Notes: generated by a model from the letters alone, not told the origin. Shown: positions 8,421-16,876, counted from the first letter of the stretch. The stretch: 64,000 nucleotides of DNA from Brevibacillus choshinensis (GCF_016811915.1 NZ_CP069127.1:1456001-1520000); one strand, 5' to 3'. A program made the numbers and translations.

Positions 8421-9979
8421 AGTTCGTCTGTTTGCTCGAGGTCTTGTGCAAGCTGAGGCTGCTCTCTTTGCCGGGGCTGTTTCGGCTGTTCGCATCGATG
8501 CTCCGCCATGGCGTCAATGTCATGATTCTCTTGCAGTTGGCAAAGAAAAGGGCTGGTCACCAAATTGCCTTGGTCGATGATCGGGAAGCGCTAACCTACC
8601 GGCAGCTGCTCACTTCGTCAGAGCGGCTCTCCATCGTTTTGAGACGAAGGTACGGACTGACCGGCGGCATGAAAGTCGGCTTCTTATGCAACAACCATGC
8701 GGCGCTGGTCCAATCCATTTTTGCGGTTTCCCAAACTGGAGCAGATCTTTACTTGCTTCCTACCGAGGTAAGCAGAAGGCAGTTCGCGCAATGGGTGAAC
8801 GAACATGATTTTGATCTGCTGATCCACGATGCGGTGTTTACGGACTGGGTGGAGCAGTCTTATACGAAGGTACGGGTGTATAGCTATCATGATCACCTGC
8901 CGGCCATCAGCAATATGCTCCATCGTAGCGATTGGGAGGGGGATGGGCCTCGAAGAACCTCTTCGGGCAGGATCATGCTGCTGACCAGCGGGACGACGGG
9001 GACGGCCAAAAAAGTCGCGCACAAGCCTACCTTGCTCCATTACCTCCCTCCCTTTTCTGCATTGCTCAGTCGGCTTCCCTTGCTTTCATCCCGCACGGCC
9101 TACATCGCTACTCCTATTTTTCACGGCTACGGGATTGCTCTCTTGTTTTTGTGGATCGCGCTCGGAAAGAAGATCGTCCTGACCTCTGGCTTTGATGCCG
9201 CAAAGGCTTGCGAACTCGTACAGAAGCATGATGTCGAGGTGATCAGCGTCGTCCCTTTGATGCTGCATAAAATGCTGAGGCACGACGCCTGTGCTTTGAA
9301 GTCCCTCACATGCATTGCATCAGGCGGTGCAGAGCTGAGTGCAAAGCTCGCACGGGACGTTCTCAGCAAGCTGGGAGGAGTCCTTTACAATCTGTACGGA
9401 ACGTCGGAGGCAGGTCTATTGCTCGTAGCGACTCCGGCAGACTTGCATAGGTCCGGAAGTACGGTCGGCAGGAAAATAAAAGGGGTGCGTCTTCACGTGC
9501 TGGATGCTCACAAGAAGAAGGCGGCTGTGGGACAAGTCGGCCAATTGTGCCTGAAAAAGAGCGGTTTATTGGCGAAGAGAAAGCAGCAATGGATAGAGAC
9601 TGGCGATCTGGGGTACAGGGATTCTCGCGGATATTACTTTTTGTCCGGGCGTGTGGATGAGATGATTGTGTCAGCGGGGGAAAACGTCTATCCCAGTGAA
9701 CTGGAACACGTCCTTGCCCGCCATCCCTTCATCGAAGACGTGGCTGTGGTCGGGATTCGCGATGAAGTGTTTGGACAAAGATTGAAAGCCATCGTACAGC
9801 TTGCCCCAAACGCAGTCCTGACGCAAGAGGCACTGATGGAATGGCTTCGTCCCCAAGTGGCCAGGTATCACATGCCCAAAGAGATCGTTTTCGTTCCGCA
9901 GATGTCCTATACCCATTTGGGGAAACGGGACAAGAAGCGGCTGAAAGAGTGGAAAGCAAAAGAAGCCCCAGTGGAGTGA
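8417..9979 (+). CDS. AMP-binding acyl-CoA synthetase/ligase
   Basis: A 520-residue member of the ANL superfamily, activating a carboxylate as acyl-AMP and probably passing it to CoA. The phosphate-binding motif LLTSGTTGTAKK, the YGTSEAG motif, the hinge region TGDLGYRDSRG and the C-terminal LGKRDKK lysine motif are all intact, so it should be active. GTG at 8417 overlaps the SDR stop by four bases and is preceded by GGGGGAGG. The hydrophobic N-terminus resembles long-chain acyl-CoA ligases. The exact substrate is not visible. The gene ends convergent with the arylamine N-acetyltransferase gene. Confidence 0.88.
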   Translation: MKFVCLLEVLCKLRLLSLPGLFRLFASMLRHGVNVMILLQLAKKRAGHQIALVDDREALTYRQLLTSSERLSIVLRRRYGLTGGMKVGFLCNNHAALVQSIFAVSQTGADLYLLPTEVSRRQFAQWVNEHDFDLLIHDAVFTDWVEQSYTKVRVYSYHDHLPAISNMLHRSDWEGDGPRRTSSGRIMLLTSGTTGTAKKVAHKPTLLHYLPPFSALLSRLPLLSSRTAYIATPIFHGYGIALLFLWIALGKKIVLTSGFDAAKACELVQKHDVEVISVVPLMLHKMLRHDACALKSLTCIASGGAELSAKLARDVLSKLGGVLYNLYGTSEAGLLLVATPADLHRSGSTVGRKIKGVRLHVLDAHKKKAAVGQVGQLCLKKSGLLAKRKQQWIETGDLGYRDSRGYYFLSGRVDEMIVSAGENVYPSELEHVLARHPFIEDVAVVGIRDEVFGQRLKAIVQLAPNAVLTQEALMEWLRPQVARYHMPKEIVFVPQMSYTHLGKRDKKRLKEWKAKEAPVE

Positions 9980-9999
9980 TTCCCTGGGGTCTTCCTGCT
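9962..9999 (-). terminator. Terminator of the NAT gene
   Basis: On the minus strand CCCCAG and CTGGGG form a stem followed by CTTCTTTTGC. It overlaps the 3' end of the convergent ligase gene. Confidence 0.5.
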
Positions 10000-10863
10000 T
10001 TATGCGTTCTTTCCTTTTTTCCAGGCTTCGTGAAGCGAGTGCACTCTCTTCCATAGTTCTTCTTTCTCCAGCTTGCTGTAGGCAACCAAATGTTCACCGA
10101 ACACCTCCGCCAATACATCCAGCCATTGCGATTTCGTGTGCAACTCGATCTTTTCGGTGGTGGTGCCTTCGCGCCGATTCCACACGCATCCCCGCAGCTC
10201 ATTGCTCCCCGTGGCATGCCTGTGCCGAACCAGGAACAGATCGATCCAGGGAGAATCGGGCGATCGGCTGTAAAATTCGTGCTTCGGAAAGAACTCCTCC
10301 AGATTATCCGCGGCCACCGGGGCGTAATCCACACCGACGAAGGAGGCGAGAGGATCGTGTTCGAGCCGCCATCCATCTTTCGCAATGCTGGATGCGGTGA
10401 CTTTGTACTGGAGGGGACCTTGGTCGTACGTTCCCTTGCGAAGCGGGAGGGGCTCAAAAGGCATATCCCCGAGTCCAGCATCGACGATCCAGCGCTGCAC
10501 TTCTCCCTTCTCGTCTGTCAGGTTGACGGTCAGACCGAGGTGAAAGGAATTGATCCGAGGCTCTTGCCCCATGGGTTGTACGCCTGCCCGATGCCAGGAG
10601 ACGTGGTACCCAAGCGAGTGCAGGAGAGCGCCAAACGCACCGTTCAAGTGAAAGCAATAACCGCTGCGTCCGGTCATCATCAGCTGCACGGAATCTCGGA
10701 TAGCGATGGAAACGGGGGTGCCGTTTACAATGTCGATCGTTTGCCAGGGGATGAGCTCGACGTGCGCTCTATGGAGCGCGAACAGGTAAGAGAGACTGGG
10801 AGGCTGGATGTCCTCCATTCCGAGTCTTTTCAAGTAGGATGTTTTTTCAGCGTTCGTCAGCAT
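10000..10863 (-). CDS. Arylamine N-acetyltransferase
   Basis: A 287-residue NAT family enzyme, transferring acetyl groups from acetyl-CoA to arylamines or hydrazines in the cytoplasm. The Cys-His-Asp triad is intact: C70 in RSGYCFHLNG, H108 in NSFHLGLTV and D128 in IVDAGLGD. The length is normal for the family. The ATG at 10863 has GAGGTG about 8 bases upstream. It lies 26 bases downstream of the EamA exporter gene on the same strand, so both may share the exporter's promoter, an arrangement that would fit modification plus export of an amine toxin. Confidence 0.93.
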   Translation of the reverse strand: MLTNAEKTSYLKRLGMEDIQPPSLSYLFALHRAHVELIPWQTIDIVNGTPVSIAIRDSVQLMMTGRSGYCFHLNGAFGALLHSLGYHVSWHRAGVQPMGQEPRINSFHLGLTVNLTDEKGEVQRWIVDAGLGDMPFEPLPLRKGTYDQGPLQYKVTASSIAKDGWRLEHDPLASFVGVDYAPVAADNLEEFFPKHEFYSRSPDSPWIDLFLVRHRHATGSNELRGCVWNRREGTTTEKIELHTKSQWLDVLAEVFGEHLVAYSKLEKEELWKRVHSLHEAWKKGKNA

Positions 10864-10889
10864 TTCTTTTCACCTCATTCAGTTTCTTT

Positions 10890-11834
10890 CTATGCTTGAC
10901 TCTCCAGCTGTTTGCGGTAAGTGGCGGATCGGCGTCGACTCAGCGCGACATTCGAACCGATCACCCCCGCGATGATCAGAAAAGAGCCGAGAAGATGGTA
11001 CCAGGTGACGGTCTCCTGCAGGAAAAAGGCTCCTGACGCGATGGAAACGACCGTCGACAGGTTGGCAAACGCACTCATTTTGGACGCTTCTATTCGGGAG
11101 AGAATGTAATTGGCCAAGAGAGCGGTCACCAGCTGAACGGCTCCAAGGCAAAGAATGCATGCAACAAAGGTGGCATTCGTGAGGGGCGAGACAAATGCAG
11201 GCAGCGTTCCCGAGAACGAATGAACTGAGAGCGAGTAAAGCAGCAGTGAGACAAACGCGGCGCCCACCATGAAGCAGCTGATCTCGGCCACGGTGAAATG
11301 CCGCGTCACCACGCGCGCCAGCACACTGTAACCGGCAAAGACGATGCAAGCTGCGACAAGCAGCACGATCCCGGATGTTTGCGACAGATCGATGCTGCTG
11401 CCTTTCATCACAAAGATGAAGGAAACGCCAGCCGTTGAGAGGAGAATGCAGAGCTTTTGCAGCGGTGTTGTCGTTTCTCCCAAAAAGATGGAGGCGAGGA
11501 CAAGCGTAGCTACGGGTGTAAAGGCGCTAATGATTCCCCCTTCTGCTGAAGTCGCAAACTGAAGCCCATACGTTTGCAGCATAAAGTAGCCGACGGGATA
11601 AAAGGTGGCCAGCAAGAGCAAGAGATGGAGAGGTTTTCCTCGGTAGTTCAGTTTGACGAAACCAGCTGCAATCGGGATGATCATGATGCAAAAAGCAGCG
11701 GCAAAGCGGTAGGTCAGCGTATCGAGCGGGGCTGCGTACTGCAGGGTCAATTTGACCAGCAGAAAAGAAAGCCCGATGATGACAGCGTTGATCACAGCAA
11801 GAATGTAGGGAAGCTTACCAGTTCTCTCTCCCAT
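10890..11834 (-). CDS. EamA/DMT-superfamily exporter
   Basis: A 314-residue integral membrane protein with ten hydrophobic segments arranged as two EamA repeats, the usual form of drug/metabolite exporters such as RhaT/YdcZ-like permeases. The third in-frame ATG, at 11834, is chosen because AGGAGG precedes it by 9 bases; the ATG at 11843 directly abuts that signal. A strong promoter with two operator copies lies upstream. The substrate is unknown; nearness to the NAT gene hints at amine or drug efflux. Confidence 0.88.
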   Translation of the reverse strand: MGERTGKLPYILAVINAVIIGLSFLLVKLTLQYAAPLDTLTYRFAAAFCIMIIPIAAGFVKLNYRGKPLHLLLLLATFYPVGYFMLQTYGLQFATSAEGGIISAFTPVATLVLASIFLGETTTPLQKLCILLSTAGVSFIFVMKGSSIDLSQTSGIVLLVAACIVFAGYSVLARVVTRHFTVAEISCFMVGAAFVSLLLYSLSVHSFSGTLPAFVSPLTNATFVACILCLGAVQLVTALLANYILSRIEASKMSAFANLSTVVSIASGAFFLQETVTWYHLLGSFLIIAGVIGSNVALSRRRSATYRKQLESQA

Positions 11835-11894
11835 TGCATGCATCCTCCTCGTATGTAAAAAAGGGTTACTTGTCGCCCGCAGACAAATAAATAC

Positions 11895-11944
11895 GTGACT
11901 AAAAGGTCACTCTTAATATATGTGACTTTATGGTAACGTGTCAA
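11895..11944 (-). promoter_or_regulatory. EamA promoter with two inverted-repeat operators
   Basis: On the minus strand TTGACA (11939-11944), an 18-base spacer and TATATT (11915-11920) make a near-consensus sigma-A promoter. Two inverted repeats of the form GTGAC-N6-GTCAC cover it: 11895-11910 is perfect and lies over the expected transcription start, and 11922-11937 (GTGAC-N6-GTAAC) fills the spacer. Their centres are 27 bases apart. This is the layout of a repressor-controlled promoter; the regulator is not adjacent. Confidence 0.75.
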
Positions 11945-12000
11945 TCCTCATCGAGCATTTTTGGAAAGGGAAAATTGCGTGCCATGAGGAAATGAGGAAA

Positions 12001-12036
12001 AGCAAAGCAGCTTCCAAAGAGCTGCTTTGCTTTTTT
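12001..12036 (+). terminator. Orphan terminator hairpin
   Basis: AGCAAAGCAGC and GCTGCTTTGCT form a perfect 11-base stem with a 9-base loop and a T run. No intact plus-strand gene ends before it. It lies just before the sigZ remnant and may be left over from a deletion. Confidence 0.75.
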
Positions 12037-12040
12037 CTTT

Positions 12041-12270
12041 CTCGTCACACATCTGGCGGAGCACATCCAGGATCGGAAAGACCTTTTCCTGAGTGAACAA
12101 TTGGGCATCTCCTATTCAGGAGCTAAATCGAGAGTACAGAGAGGGCGAGAGCTGGTCAAAGAAAGGATGAACAGCTGCTGTAAGATAGAAGCGGATCGAT
12201 ATGGAAACATCGTCGACTATCGCGTCGTGCTGGATGAGCCGCGGGTGACGAGAAAGGCGAGTCGCAGTTG
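12041..12270 (+). pseudogene. sigZ: ECF sigma factor SigZ remnant (C-terminal part)
   Basis: Reading from 12041 to the TGA at 12268-12270 gives a stretch without a start codon that contains LSEQLGISYSGAKSRVQR, the sigma-4 helix-turn-helix of SigZ-type ECF factors, followed by a Cys-Cys segment and DRYGNIVDYR, also typical of SigZ C-termini. The N-terminal two thirds (sigma-2 and linker) are absent; instead a terminator hairpin stands directly upstream. The remnant is therefore unlikely to be translated or functional. Confidence 0.8.
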
Positions 12271-12273
12271 AAA

Positions 12274-12335
12274 AAGTGGCAGCGGCAGCTGAGGACATTA
12301 TTTCAAGTCCAAAGCTGCCGCTGCCTTTATTTGTC
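12274..12335. terminator. Bidirectional terminator between the sigZ remnant and MFS gene
   Basis: GGCAGCGGCAGCT and AGCTGCCGCTGCC form a 13-base perfect stem with a long loop. T-rich tracts lie on both sides, so it can end the minus-strand MFS transcript. Confidence 0.7.
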
Positions 12336-12346
12336 TTGAAGCTCTA

Positions 12347-13537
12347 TTACGAAGTGGATGTCGATTCTTGATCTGTACGAGCCGTTTTTCTCCCTAGCAC
12401 GCCCCCGTACAGGAAAATCCCGAGCGAGAGCGCCAGGCAGACTGCCGAGAAGATGCCGAGCGACGAATAGCCGCCGAGGTGGACATAGAGCAAGCCGGCA
12501 AACCATGCGCCGAGCGTGTTCGCGCCGTTCATCGTCGAGTTGGCCAGGCTGGAAATCGTTCCCCGGATGGAGGCGTTCAGCGAAGTGAGCGCCCCCATGA
12601 CAATCGGGAAGATAATCCCGAGTGTCGCGAAAATGGTCAGATAGACGATCGTCACGAGCTGGAGGTTCGCTAGATGAGGCATAATCGTGTAGAGTATCAC
12701 GAGCAGCGACATTCCTGCTGCGACAGCGTTGGCATCGCCCAGCTTTCGGGTGACATAAGAGCTAATCATGCTTCCTAGCAGAGTGCCGAATCCGAGAAAC
12801 ATCATCACGGTACCGATCTGCCCGATGGGAAGCTCAAAGCGATCAGCCATCCATTTGCCAACGAAAGCGAATGCGGTACCGCTCCCCAAGTGAAGGAGAA
12901 GGTAGGCAGAAAAGCCGCTCCTTGCCTTGCCGCTCGCGATTAGCGGGACATATCTGCGAAGGATCGACGTCCGATCACCCTGGTTCGCGCCAGGCTTCAT
13001 GTCGGGCAGCAAGGTGAATGCGGAGGCGGCTAACAGCAGCGAAGCGAATCCAATCGTCCAGAACGGAACGGACCAATTGGCTGTCGCGAGCCAGCTTCCG
13101 ATTGGCACCCCGAGCGCTTGGGCAGCGGCGAGACCCGCGAAGGCGATCCCCATTGTCTTGGAGACGCTGGCAGCCGGCATGACCGCCGGGATGGACGCCC
13201 ACACTTGGGGAGCCGTGAACGCCGCGCTTACGCCGGCAAGGATGCGGAACAGGCACATGGTCCAGAAGCTGTCCGCAAAGCCGCATAGGATCGTCGAGAC
13301 GGAGAATCCGAGCAAGCCGCCGAGCAGTACGGTTCTGCGATTCCAGCCGTCGGACAGAGGCCCGGCGATCAAGGCGAACACGGCCGAGCCCAGCGTGTAG
13401 GAGCCAATCATCCACCCGGCGATTCCCGTCGATACGCCGTATTGAGTCTGCAATGTCGGGAGCAAGGGCGAAATAAGGAAGGTATCCGTTCCAATCATGA
13501 ACATGATGAGGAAGAATAGTGCGGTATATTTGCGCAA
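12347..13537 (-). CDS. MFS transporter, DHA1-type exporter
   Basis: A 396-residue major facilitator protein with 12 predicted membrane segments. The loop 2-3 motif reads GPLSDGWNRRTVLLGG, and the conserved motif C-like GVSAAFTAPQVWA is in TM5, as in drug exporters and arabinose-efflux-like permeases. TTG at 13537 is preferred, with GGAG nine bases upstream; a TTG at 13543 is too close to that signal. It is divergent from the WYL regulator gene with a palindrome between, so it is probably the regulator's target. The substrate is unknown. Confidence 0.87.
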   Translation of the reverse strand: MRKYTALFFLIMFMIGTDTFLISPLLPTLQTQYGVSTGIAGWMIGSYTLGSAVFALIAGPLSDGWNRRTVLLGGLLGFSVSTILCGFADSFWTMCLFRILAGVSAAFTAPQVWASIPAVMPAASVSKTMGIAFAGLAAAQALGVPIGSWLATANWSVPFWTIGFASLLLAASAFTLLPDMKPGANQGDRTSILRRYVPLIASGKARSGFSAYLLLHLGSGTAFAFVGKWMADRFELPIGQIGTVMMFLGFGTLLGSMISSYVTRKLGDANAVAAGMSLLVILYTIMPHLANLQLVTIVYLTIFATLGIIFPIVMGALTSLNASIRGTISSLANSTMNGANTLGAWFAGLLYVHLGGYSSLGIFSAVCLALSLGIFLYGGVLGRKTARTDQESTSTS

Positions 13538-13594
13538 TGTCAATCACTCCTGTGGTTTCGTATTGCTTGCTGTGTCTATCGTAAGACATAATGG

Positions 13595-13609
13595 TGACAG
13601 AACCTGTCA
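13595..13609. promoter_or_regulatory. Palindromic operator between MFS and WYL genes
   Basis: TGACAG-AAC-CTGTCA is a perfect inverted repeat with six-base arms in the 100-base divergent intergenic region. By position it is the likely binding site of the adjacent WYL regulator; that assignment is inference. Confidence 0.65.
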
Positions 13610-13644
13610 TCGATTTATTTGTTTTTAAATAAAGGGGGGTCAGG

Positions 13645-14589
13645 ATGCCCAAGTCCAAAAGGCTGATGGAACTGATGATGACCGTCAACCGAAAGCGGCG
13701 GTTCAAGGTTCAGGAGCTCGCAGATGAATTCGGGGTCTCCAAGCGTACGATCCTAAGGGATTTGCAGGAGTTGAGCGAGCTGGGCGTGCCTCTTTATTCG
13801 GAAGTTGGTCCGAATGGGGGCTATCAGGTGCTGAGGGAAAGGGTGCTGCCTCCCATCGCATTCACGGAGGAAGAAGCCGTAGCGATGTTCTTCGCAGTGC
13901 ACTCCTTGCGGCATTACTCCTCGCTGCCGTTCGAAACGGAATCCGCCTCCGCGTTGAACAAGTTCTACCTCCATATGCCCGGGGACGTAAGGGATCGAAT
14001 CGACAGCATGAAAGACCGGGTCGACTTCATCACGCCGACAAGGCGGAGTGATGCTCCTTGCTTGGCCACTCTTCTTGATGCGGCCGTACATCGGAAGGTG
14101 CTTTTGGTCAAATACGAGTCGAAGGAGGAGGGGGCGAATGACCGCCGGATTCAGCCGGTCTGCATTTATGCGCACAACGGTTTCTGGTATTGTACGGCCT
14201 TCTGCTTCCTGCGCCAGGGCTTCCGAGTGTTCCGGTGCGACCGGATTCGAGAGGCAGAGCTTGACGCGTCTGGCACGGAACCGTTCGATCTAAAAGATGT
14301 CAGCCTCAGTCGGCGGGAGGCTGCTGAGCCAAGACAGCCTGTCCGCCTCCGTGCGGAGCTGAGCCGAGCAGGCGTCCAGCGCTGCGAATCAGAACTGTGG
14401 CTGGCTTCGATGCTGCAAGTGCGTGAAGACGGAAGCGGCGCGATCGATAAGGAGGTGTCCCGCAGCGACATTCCTTTTTATACGGAGTTCTTTATCGGAC
14501 TTGGGGACGAGGTCCTCTTGGAGGAACCGGCGGAGTTGAAAGAGTCGATCAGAAGGAAGCTCTCCGAGATGCTGGGCAGATACCAATGA
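13645..14589 (+). CDS. YafY-type HTH-WYL transcriptional regulator
   Basis: A 314-residue regulator. Residues 1-60 are a DeoR/HTH_11 winged helix with KVQELADEFGVSKRTILRDL, and residues about 140-220 form a WYL domain (FWYCTAFCFLRQGFRVFRCDRI), followed by the WCX-like C-terminal extension. WYL domains sense small ligands or nucleic acids. The ATG at 13645 has AGGGGGG upstream. It is divergent from the MFS exporter gene, which it probably represses or activates. A terminator follows. Confidence 0.9.
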   Translation: MPKSKRLMELMMTVNRKRRFKVQELADEFGVSKRTILRDLQELSELGVPLYSEVGPNGGYQVLRERVLPPIAFTEEEAVAMFFAVHSLRHYSSLPFETESASALNKFYLHMPGDVRDRIDSMKDRVDFITPTRRSDAPCLATLLDAAVHRKVLLVKYESKEEGANDRRIQPVCIYAHNGFWYCTAFCFLRQGFRVFRCDRIREAELDASGTEPFDLKDVSLSRREAAEPRQPVRLRAELSRAGVQRCESELWLASMLQVREDGSGAIDKEVSRSDIPFYTEFFIGLGDEVLLEEPAELKESIRRKLSEMLGRYQ

Positions 14590-14596
14590 ATAAAGG

Positions 14597-14650
14597 CAGT
14601 GGCAGCCGAAGACCTCAATTTTGAGTCCGCGGCTGCCACTGCCCTTTTCT
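14597..14650. terminator. Bidirectional terminator between WYL and Lrp genes
   Basis: GGCAGTGGCAGCC and GGCTGCCACTGCC form a long stem followed by a C/T-rich tail; the genes on either side are convergent. Confidence 0.75.
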
Positions 14651-14668
14651 ATTCGATTCGTCTCCCTT

Positions 14669-15103
14669 TCAACCCACTTCACCGGTAATCCCTTTAAAAG
14701 CAAGCGGAGTAGACAGCACCGTCATCGTAGACGTAAATCCGTATTGGCTGCATTGTGACAAGAAATCATTCAATGATTGCATAGAGTGTGTCTGGATTTT
14801 CAGCATGAAATTGAATTGACCGCTGAGCTGATGCATCTCGACCACGTCGTCTGATTGATTGCCGAATGCAGTGAGACGATCGCAATTGTTGGTTTGGACG
14901 AGGATAAATGCCGTGATGCTTTTTCCCAGCTTCTCTGGTGATACAATCGTCCGATACGAGTCGATGATGCCTTTTTCCTCCAGCTTGCGTACACGCTCGG
15001 AAACGGCGGGCTGTGTCATGTTAATGGATCTTCCCAATTCAGAGAAGGAGATCCGTGCATTTTGCTGAAGAGCCTCCAGTATTTTCAGATCAATCTGATC
15101 CAT
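14669..15103 (-). CDS. Lrp/AsnC family transcriptional regulator
   Basis: A 144-residue regulator with an N-terminal HTH (ISFSELGRSINMTQPAVSERVRKLEEKG) and a C-terminal RAM/AsnC ligand-binding domain, which usually binds amino acids. Length is normal. ATG at 15103 follows AAGGAGTG. It is divergent from the OYE-type flavoprotein gene, and two GAATTC-centred palindromes lie between, so it probably controls that gene and itself. Confidence 0.92.
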   Translation of the reverse strand: MDQIDLKILEALQQNARISFSELGRSINMTQPAVSERVRKLEEKGIIDSYRTIVSPEKLGKSITAFILVQTNNCDRLTAFGNQSDDVVEMHQLSGQFNFMLKIQTHSMQSLNDFLSQCSQYGFTSTMTVLSTPLAFKGITGEVG

Positions 15104-15127
15104 GTTTTCACTCCTTTTCCCATGAAA

Positions 15128-15168
15128 TTTGAATTCAAAATGACTCCTGAGAAATGCCTATGAATTCA
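15128..15168. promoter_or_regulatory. Two palindromes, possible Lrp-type operator
   Basis: TTTGAATTCAAA at 15128-15139 is a 12-base perfect palindrome and TGAATTCA at 15161-15168 a shorter one. Their centres are 31 bases apart, about three helical turns, so a multimeric Lrp-type protein could bind both on one face. Both lie between the divergent lrp-like and OYE genes. Confidence 0.55.
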
Positions 15169-15270
15169 AAGTATGCGGTAATGAATGCCTTTGGTTTCGT
15201 CTGTATTCGTTTTTCCTCTTTGATTACCATGTAGGTATAGCAAACAGATCTCTTGAGGAGGAACCATGCG

Positions 15271-16260
15271 ATGAAATCAAAAGTAACCTTGCAATCCCCC
15301 ATGAATATTGGGAACGTTCAACTGAAAAATCGCCTCATCCTGGCACCGATGCAGCAAAACAAGGGTACACTCCAAGCGATGCCCACCGATTACCATGTGA
15401 AGCATTACCGTGATCGGGCCAAACACGTGGGCTTGGTTATTATCGAATCTACGGGGGTCTCGGCCAATGGACGTCTCTACCCCAACGATATTGGTATATT
15501 CACTGACGAGCACACGGGGCCGTTGCGCCGAATCGTGGAGGCCGTACATGAAGAGCATACACCGATCTTCATCCAGCTCACTCACGGCGGGAGGAAGGCG
15601 TGGCCCGAAGTCGTCGATCGGCTGGTAGCCCCCAGTGCGATCGCCTATGATGACTTCTACGGCGTGCCGGAAGAAATGACAAGTAAAGATATTCGCGAGG
15701 CAATCTCCGAGTTCCGCTTTGCTGCTAGAAGAAGTGTTCAGGCAGGCTTCGATGGAATCGAACTCCATCTGGCTCATGGGCATTTGCTTCATCAATTTCT
15801 CTCGCCGTTATCCAACCTGCGATCGGATGAATACGGGGGATCGCTGGAGAATCGGCTGCGCATCATCCGTGAAGTGGTGATCGCGATTCGGGAGGAAGTC
15901 GGCTGCGCCTATCCTTTGCAGATCCGGGTTTCGGCTTCTGATTTTGCTGAAGGCGGCCTTACTCCAGTGGATGTCGCACATGCCTTGACCTATCTGGAAG
16001 AATTCATCGATGCCGTCCATGTCTCCGCTGGGGGGACTCTTCCCGTCGCTCCGCTGGCTGACGGGGCAGGCTATCAGGTTCCGTATGCTTCCGTCATCAA
16101 ACAATATGTAAAGGTCCCTGTCATCGCGGTGGGCCGCATCCACAGCGGACAGCTGGCCAATTTTATTCTAGCAGACGAGTTGGCGGATTTCATCGCTGTT
16201 GGGAGGCCTATGCAAGAAGATCCACACTTTGCCCAAAAGCTGCTCCAATACGAAGAATAA
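15271..16260 (+). CDS. NADH:flavin oxidoreductase, Old Yellow Enzyme family
   Basis: A 329-residue FMN-dependent TIM-barrel oxidoreductase. Visible family features are NRLILAPMQQN near the N-terminus, QLTHGGRKA, the substrate/FMN segment HLAHGHLLHQFLSPLSN near residue 175, and the phosphate-binding VGRP near the C-terminus. There is no C-terminal 2,4-dienoyl-CoA reductase extension, so it is a single-domain ene-reductase. ATG at 15271 has GAGGAGG nine bases upstream; a TTG 18 bases earlier coincides with that signal. Probably controlled by the divergent Lrp-type regulator. Confidence 0.9.
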   Translation: MKSKVTLQSPMNIGNVQLKNRLILAPMQQNKGTLQAMPTDYHVKHYRDRAKHVGLVIIESTGVSANGRLYPNDIGIFTDEHTGPLRRIVEAVHEEHTPIFIQLTHGGRKAWPEVVDRLVAPSAIAYDDFYGVPEEMTSKDIREAISEFRFAARRSVQAGFDGIELHLAHGHLLHQFLSPLSNLRSDEYGGSLENRLRIIREVVIAIREEVGCAYPLQIRVSASDFAEGGLTPVDVAHALTYLEEFIDAVHVSAGGTLPVAPLADGAGYQVPYASVIKQYVKVPVIAVGRIHSGQLANFILADELADFIAVGRPMQEDPHFAQKLLQYEE

Positions 16261-16453
16261 GGGAATAATAGCCAAAGCCTCAGAATGGGCTCTTTCCCAA
16301 GCGAGATGCCATGTAAAAAAATGTCCGATTTTTACTAGTGAGAAAAACAAACGTATGCGATCATCATGAAAGGAACAACCCTCTCTGCACGCTTCGAACG
16401 CTGCATTTAAAGCAGAGGGGAGATTCCTCAAGTAGACGGAGGTGGGATTCGTA

Positions 16454-16876
16454 ATGAAGCCGCGGATCACTGTACTGACACTGGGTGTTGATGATTTGGA
16501 AAGATCGCTGAAGTTTTATCGAGATGGTCTGGGATTGCCGACGGAAGGGATAGTCGGGCGAGAATTTGAGCATGGCGCTGTCGCCTTTTTTGATTTGCAA
16601 GCAGGAGTCAAACTGGCCGTTTGGAATCGAAAGGATCTCGCGCACGAGACAAAAGTACCGTTGGGGGCGCCGAGCTCTACTGAACTGACGATCGGGCATA
16701 ATGTGGGGAGAAAAACGGAAGTGGATCAGGTGATGGAAGAGGCGGAAAAAGCCGGGGCGACGATCACGGACCCGGCTCATGATACCTTTTGGGGCGGATA
16801 CTCAGGCCACTTCCAGGATCCCGACGGGCATCTGTGGGAAGTGGTCTGGAACCCGGATTGGGAGATCAACGACTGA
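16454..16876 (+). CDS. VOC/glyoxalase superfamily protein
   Basis: A 140-residue protein of the vicinal oxygen chelate fold with paired beta-alpha-beta-beta-beta halves. It starts ITVLTLGVDDLERSLKFYRDGLG and ends with the usual GHFQDPDGHLWEVVWNP. Members include glyoxalase I-like enzymes, dioxygenases and resistance proteins, so the reaction is unknown. ATG at 16454 has GGAGGTGG upstream. It stands alone, convergent with the ars operon. Confidence 0.85.
   Translation: MKPRITVLTLGVDDLERSLKFYRDGLGLPTEGIVGREFEHGAVAFFDLQAGVKLAVWNRKDLAHETKVPLGAPSSTELTIGHNVGRKTEVDQVMEEAEKAGATITDPAHDTFWGGYSGHFQDPDGHLWEVVWNPDWEIND

Noticed and set aside
10090-10899. A 269-codon plus-strand frame over the NAT gene
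   Set aside because: The minus strand encodes an arylamine N-acetyltransferase with its full catalytic triad; this is a shadow.
12116-12298. A minus-strand 60-codon frame near the sigZ remnant
   Set aside because: The plus strand shows clear sigma-4 residues; the minus frame has no features.
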